Positions 22,801 through 24,690 of a stretch of 24,690 nt of DNA are shown piece by piece. The notes beneath the pieces were generated by a model. It made no database searches and was not told where the DNA came from. It worked only from the letters and a program-made list of their open reading frames with translations. Every line of letters begins with the position of its first letter. Within the stretch, counting starts at the first letter, position 1. Source of the DNA: CAYOWK01 sp964407665 (GTDB lineage Bacteria > Pseudomonadota > Alphaproteobacteria > Caulobacterales > Hyphomonadaceae); NCBI GenBank assembly GCA_964407665.1, contig CAYOWK010000057.1, forward strand, positions 1-24,690, written 5' to 3'. The position numbers and the translations under genes are program-made.

Positions 22801-23360
22801 TCCACGACTTTGCTGCTGGCGACGCGACCCACGAGGGCCCCGAGTGCGCTGACGACGCCGTCCCACATTTCGCCGGTTTCAACGTCGTCGAGTTCGGAGA
22901 AGCCGGGCGGGACGCGCGCCTCCAGCGGGAAGCGGCGCAGCACGCGGCCGCAGAAGGCGTGGATGGTCTCGATGCGCAGGCCTCCGGGCGTCTCAAGCGC
23001 CTTGGCGAACAGGGCGCGTGCGCGATCGAGCTGCTTCTCCGTCTGGGGGCGGCCTTCGAGTTTCGTCAGCTCGTCGTTGAGCTTCGCCGGGTCCATGACG
23101 CACCAGGACCCGAGACGCGCGAAGAGGCGGGCCTGCATCTCGGATGCGGCGGCCTTGGTGTAGGTGACGCAAAGAATCGCGTCGGGTTCGGCGCCTGCAA
23201 GCAGCAGACGCGCGACGCGGTCGATCAGGACTTTCGTCTTGCCGGAGCCGGCGTTGGCGGCGACCCAGGCGCTGTGTGCGGGCAGGGCGGCATCGGCCTG
23301 ACCGCGGGTGGCTGCGGCGTATTCGGGCCAGTCTTCGAGCGGGGCGGAGGGCGTGCTCAT
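19869..23360 (-). CDS. addA: ATP-dependent helicase/nuclease subunit A (AddA)
   Basis: A 1163-residue subunit of the AddAB complex, which unwinds and trims double-strand breaks to load RecA. Walker A ANAGSGKT is at 35-42, followed by CVTYTKAAASEMQARL, the Walker B-like ILLDEAQDTSPGQW, DQKQSIYSFQGADP, TVHGAKGLEAPIVIL and LLYVALTRAQDRLIV, all UvrD-type motifs in the expected order. The C-terminal nuclease has RGRLIHALFE, VVDYKTD (Asp and Lys at about 1096 and 1098) and LQMAAYR. The ATG at 23360 is chosen because it overlaps the addB stop as ATGA; the frame is open eight codons upstream. Translational coupling would give equal amounts of both subunits. Confidence 0.96.
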   Translation of the reverse strand: MSTPSAPLEDWPEYAAATRGQADAALPAHSAWVAANAGSGKTKVLIDRVARLLLAGAEPDAILCVTYTKAAASEMQARLFARLGSWCVMDPAKLNDELTKLEGRPQTEKQLDRARALFAKALETPGGLRIETIHAFCGRVLRRFPLEARVPPGFSELDDVETGEMWDGVVSALGALVGRVASSKVVDAARMVAECDSAALGVIRTLDIRRTSILAFIEGVGGVDAAIDRLALMLGAAGEDEAAIVERAMGAGLPKQHIRVAMEAWRTGTANDQKQADLAAILLGDGSAEDRFGALKSLVFTKDGKLRKSVATKKIADTYPVVLDLFGTDVPAGSETIRIQAIEEERRAARIFERSAALLRLADAAFRDFNGRKTARAGLDFDDLIQSVSSLLTREAAAEWVLWKLDGGISHILLDEAQDTSPGQWAILNRLTEDVFAGKGVEREVRRTMFVVGDQKQSIYSFQGADPAKFLSEGRRYMDLADAIDPEWLKRPHLAMSFRSAPDVLAYVDEVFDPARYDDTAPFSMDPPELADHSPHTAFRRAEGGSVELWPLEPAGEPEDSDPWHAPLDHEGMSSPRMRLATRIAKFIRNEIDTGAAVWDGRKQRPARPGDFLILVKGRVSGTFDAVLDALKRENVPVAGADRLRLLESLAVQDLLNLIRFVLCPEDDLVLAEILKGPFGAIDDAALEELAWDRKGESLWSRLMQADPHETIRGFLEGLIERRHEPPFEFLTHALELADTPPQCGWDLILTRFGQPAREPVTALVDRAAAFDAGGPPSLELFLSAIERQGGEVKRELSGKADEVRVMTVHGAKGLEAPIVILPETTAAPRLETSGVFVTEDGAPVWAGAKDEDTAFTRSLRDHQDARSLREHRRLLYVALTRAQDRLIVCGSWYGKGAGRHDSSWYALCERAMLSLLETGKASPDEPTEEGWTPLRLGAAPARLGKAPDAASARPPLPLWLHQPAPPEPARRRVVAPSALGGAEPPALAPFGPGRAKRLRRGRLIHALFEALPGMDVADRLPAAEAFLARQPDLFREERAEILKAAMDVVDDPRFAAVFSPAGRAEAPVIGQIGETIVNGRVDRLVVTPNEVLVVDYKTDRPAPSRPEDIGDAYRLQMAAYRAILAAAWPDRPVRCLLVWTDGPKLMELDGADLDRALSRVLN

Positions 23361-24690
23361 TCTTCGCCCTCTTCGACAATCCATTCGCCGCGCCGGGCGA
23401 GCCGGTCATAGTCGCCGGCCATCTTCATCAGCTGCACGCGCGGCCGGGAGAGGTAAGGGTGATCGGGGTTGGCGAACACGTTGACCAGCTGCACGAGGCC
23501 GTTGAGCGCTTCGGTTGCGAGTTCAGGGACCGGCTTCTCCAGGTCGAGCGGCTGGCCCGGCGGCTTCTTCAGGATCGAGCGGCTGGTCGACATCTGGAAG
23601 TAGATCAGCTCGGCCGTCTCGGCCTTGCCGATGGAGCCGAACATCGCGCCGGCTGCGATGGCCGCCTCCAGGGGCAGCTGGGGTTCAAGCCCGGTCTCGA
23701 CCTGTTTCTTGCTTTTCGGAGCGCCGGTCTTGAAGTCGATGATTGCGAGGCGGCCGTCATCGAGGAGTTCGATGCGGTCAGCCGTCGCTTTCAGCGCCAT
23801 CACTCCGGCGGCGGTGGGAAGCGTGATGCTTGCCGACTGTTCCCGTTCGGCGCGCTGCACGCGGGGTCGTCTTTCATCGAGCCAGCGCAGATAGAGGCGT
23901 GCTGCGCGCAGCCACAGGGGGCGTTCGAGTTCGATCAGATCCGGCGAGGCTCCTGCTTGCAGAAGCTGCTCGACAATCAGGTCTTCGAGCGATCTTGCGC
24001 CGCCAAAGGTCTCGAACAGCTCGACGGCCTTGTGGACGGCAGTGCCGCGCGCTGCGGCATCAATGCTCTCGCCGGCGCGTCTCAGCTTCCGGAGGCCCAG
24101 CGTGCGTTGGGCGTAATCCGAATAGGGGTCGCGGATCAGGCGGACGGCGCGGCTCGGAGACATGTGCAGAAGCTGGCGCCGTTCGAGGGCTGGTTTCGGC
24201 TTTGGCGGCTCGGCCGGCGCATAGACGTCCGCCCGGCGCAGCGACCGCGCCCACTCAAGCACCGGTTCCGCGCCAGCCCGTAGCAGGCCGGCCGCCGGTT
24301 CGCGGTCGCCGAGGCCGCCGGCGGCCAGCGTCTCGAGGCGCCAGAGCCAGCGGGAGGCGACACCGGGCTGATCTCCGACGCGCTTGGCGCGCATGAGGAA
24401 GACCTCTGGTGCGTTGGCCATCTGCGCGAAGTCGTGGGCCGAGAGTCCGATCCGTTCGTCGGGATCGGGGAGACCCATCTCCCTGCGCAGCTTGCGGTTC
24501 AGGAAGGCGTCGGCGGGTGGCCCCTTCGGCCAGAGGCCTTCATTGAGACTGGCGAGGATCATGCGATCGCGGCGTTGAAGACGCGCTTCCAGCGGTCCCC
24601 AGATCGCGATGCGGGGGTGTTCGCCGGCTTCGGGCGGGGCGGTCATGCCGGCTGCTGCGGCTTCGGCGAAGCGCGGCCAGAGCTCGGCAT
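23357..24690 (-). CDS. addB: AddB nuclease subunit, C-terminal part (runs off the window)
   Basis: The last 443 residues of the AddB partner; the frame is open to the window edge and the start lies beyond 24690. Recognisable are MILASLNEGLWP (inactive-helicase part), RDPYSDYAQRTLGLRKL, the nuclease entry RGTAVHKAVELFE, and the catalytic block LAIIDFKTGAPKSKKQ followed by PQLPLEAAI. In Bacillus AddB four cysteines around the nuclease hold a 4Fe-4S cluster; this whole segment contains no cysteine, so that cluster must be absent, with DPY in place of the first C-terminal-side Cys region. The catalytic Asp-x-Lys and Gln are kept. The stop overlaps the addA start by 4 nt. Confidence 0.93.
   Translation of the reverse strand, partial: AELWPRFAEAAAAGMTAPPEAGEHPRIAIWGPLEARLQRRDRMILASLNEGLWPKGPPADAFLNRKLRREMGLPDPDERIGLSAHDFAQMANAPEVFLMRAKRVGDQPGVASRWLWRLETLAAGGLGDREPAAGLLRAGAEPVLEWARSLRRADVYAPAEPPKPKPALERRQLLHMSPSRAVRLIRDPYSDYAQRTLGLRKLRRAGESIDAAARGTAVHKAVELFETFGGARSLEDLIVEQLLQAGASPDLIELERPLWLRAARLYLRWLDERRPRVQRAEREQSASITLPTAAGVMALKATADRIELLDDGRLAIIDFKTGAPKSKKQVETGLEPQLPLEAAIAAGAMFGSIGKAETAELIYFQMSTSRSILKKPPGQPLDLEKPVPELATEALNGLVQLVNVFANPDHPYLSRPRVQLMKMAGDYDRLARRGEWIVEEGEE

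Noticed and set aside
21753..23411. 552-codon plus-strand open frame opposite addA
   Set aside because: Same reason: an antisense shadow across a well-defined addA gene, with no recognisable motifs.

Overview
The window is GC-rich DNA from an alphaproteobacterium. The evidence is the convergent trpB/trpA-accD-folC and addB-addA-trxA neighbourhood, an AccD without its zinc-finger cysteines, an alphaproteobacterial-type AddAB, and an unlinked motA as in Caulobacter-like bacteria. A flagellated Caulobacterales/Hyphomonadaceae-type organism is my best guess, but this is inference from gene style and not a database match.

Layout. (1) 1-259 is the 3' end of trpB. It is followed after 7 bp by a convergent gene for a NERD-nuclease/UvrD-like helicase (267-1967, minus). 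(2) 1968-3158 has no long gene and is a repeat island: long hairpins, REP-type palindromes and one copy of a composite structured repeat. A possible 24-codon leader ORF lies at its right edge. (3) 3159-9600 (plus) holds a GFA/CENP-V family zinc protein, trpA, accD, folC and a secreted M16 peptidase. The first four are tightly packed, and accD and folC start with TTG. (4) 9597-13427 is mostly minus strand: motA, a class II cytochrome c lipoprotein and a CocE/NonD-type hydrolase lipoprotein, plus a small membrane protein on the plus strand. (5) 13428-14568 is a second repeat island with an inverted copy of the composite repeat. (6) 14569-15459 is an unidentified plus-strand gene. (7) 15597-24690 is all minus strand: a secreted protein, a malyl-CoA-lyase-like aldolase, a Cys-containing secreted protein, a single-domain response regulator, two tandem thioredoxins separated by a cloverleaf-like repeat, addA and the 3' part of addB.

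How it fits together. The trp/acc/fol genes serve tryptophan, fatty-acid and folate synthesis, and addBA serves double-strand-break repair. From general knowledge of alphaproteobacteria, folC and trxA-addA-addB are often near neighbours facing each other. Here about 12 kb of unrelated genes and repeats lies between them, and trpB is cut off from trpA by the helicase and repeat island.

The most unusual signal is the composite repeat (2323-2825 and, inverted, 13540-14061). Five hairpins occur in the same order in both copies, and several stems keep pairing through compensatory base changes. I see no complete new defence or metabolic system, no CRISPR array, no tRNA or rRNA, and no transposase.
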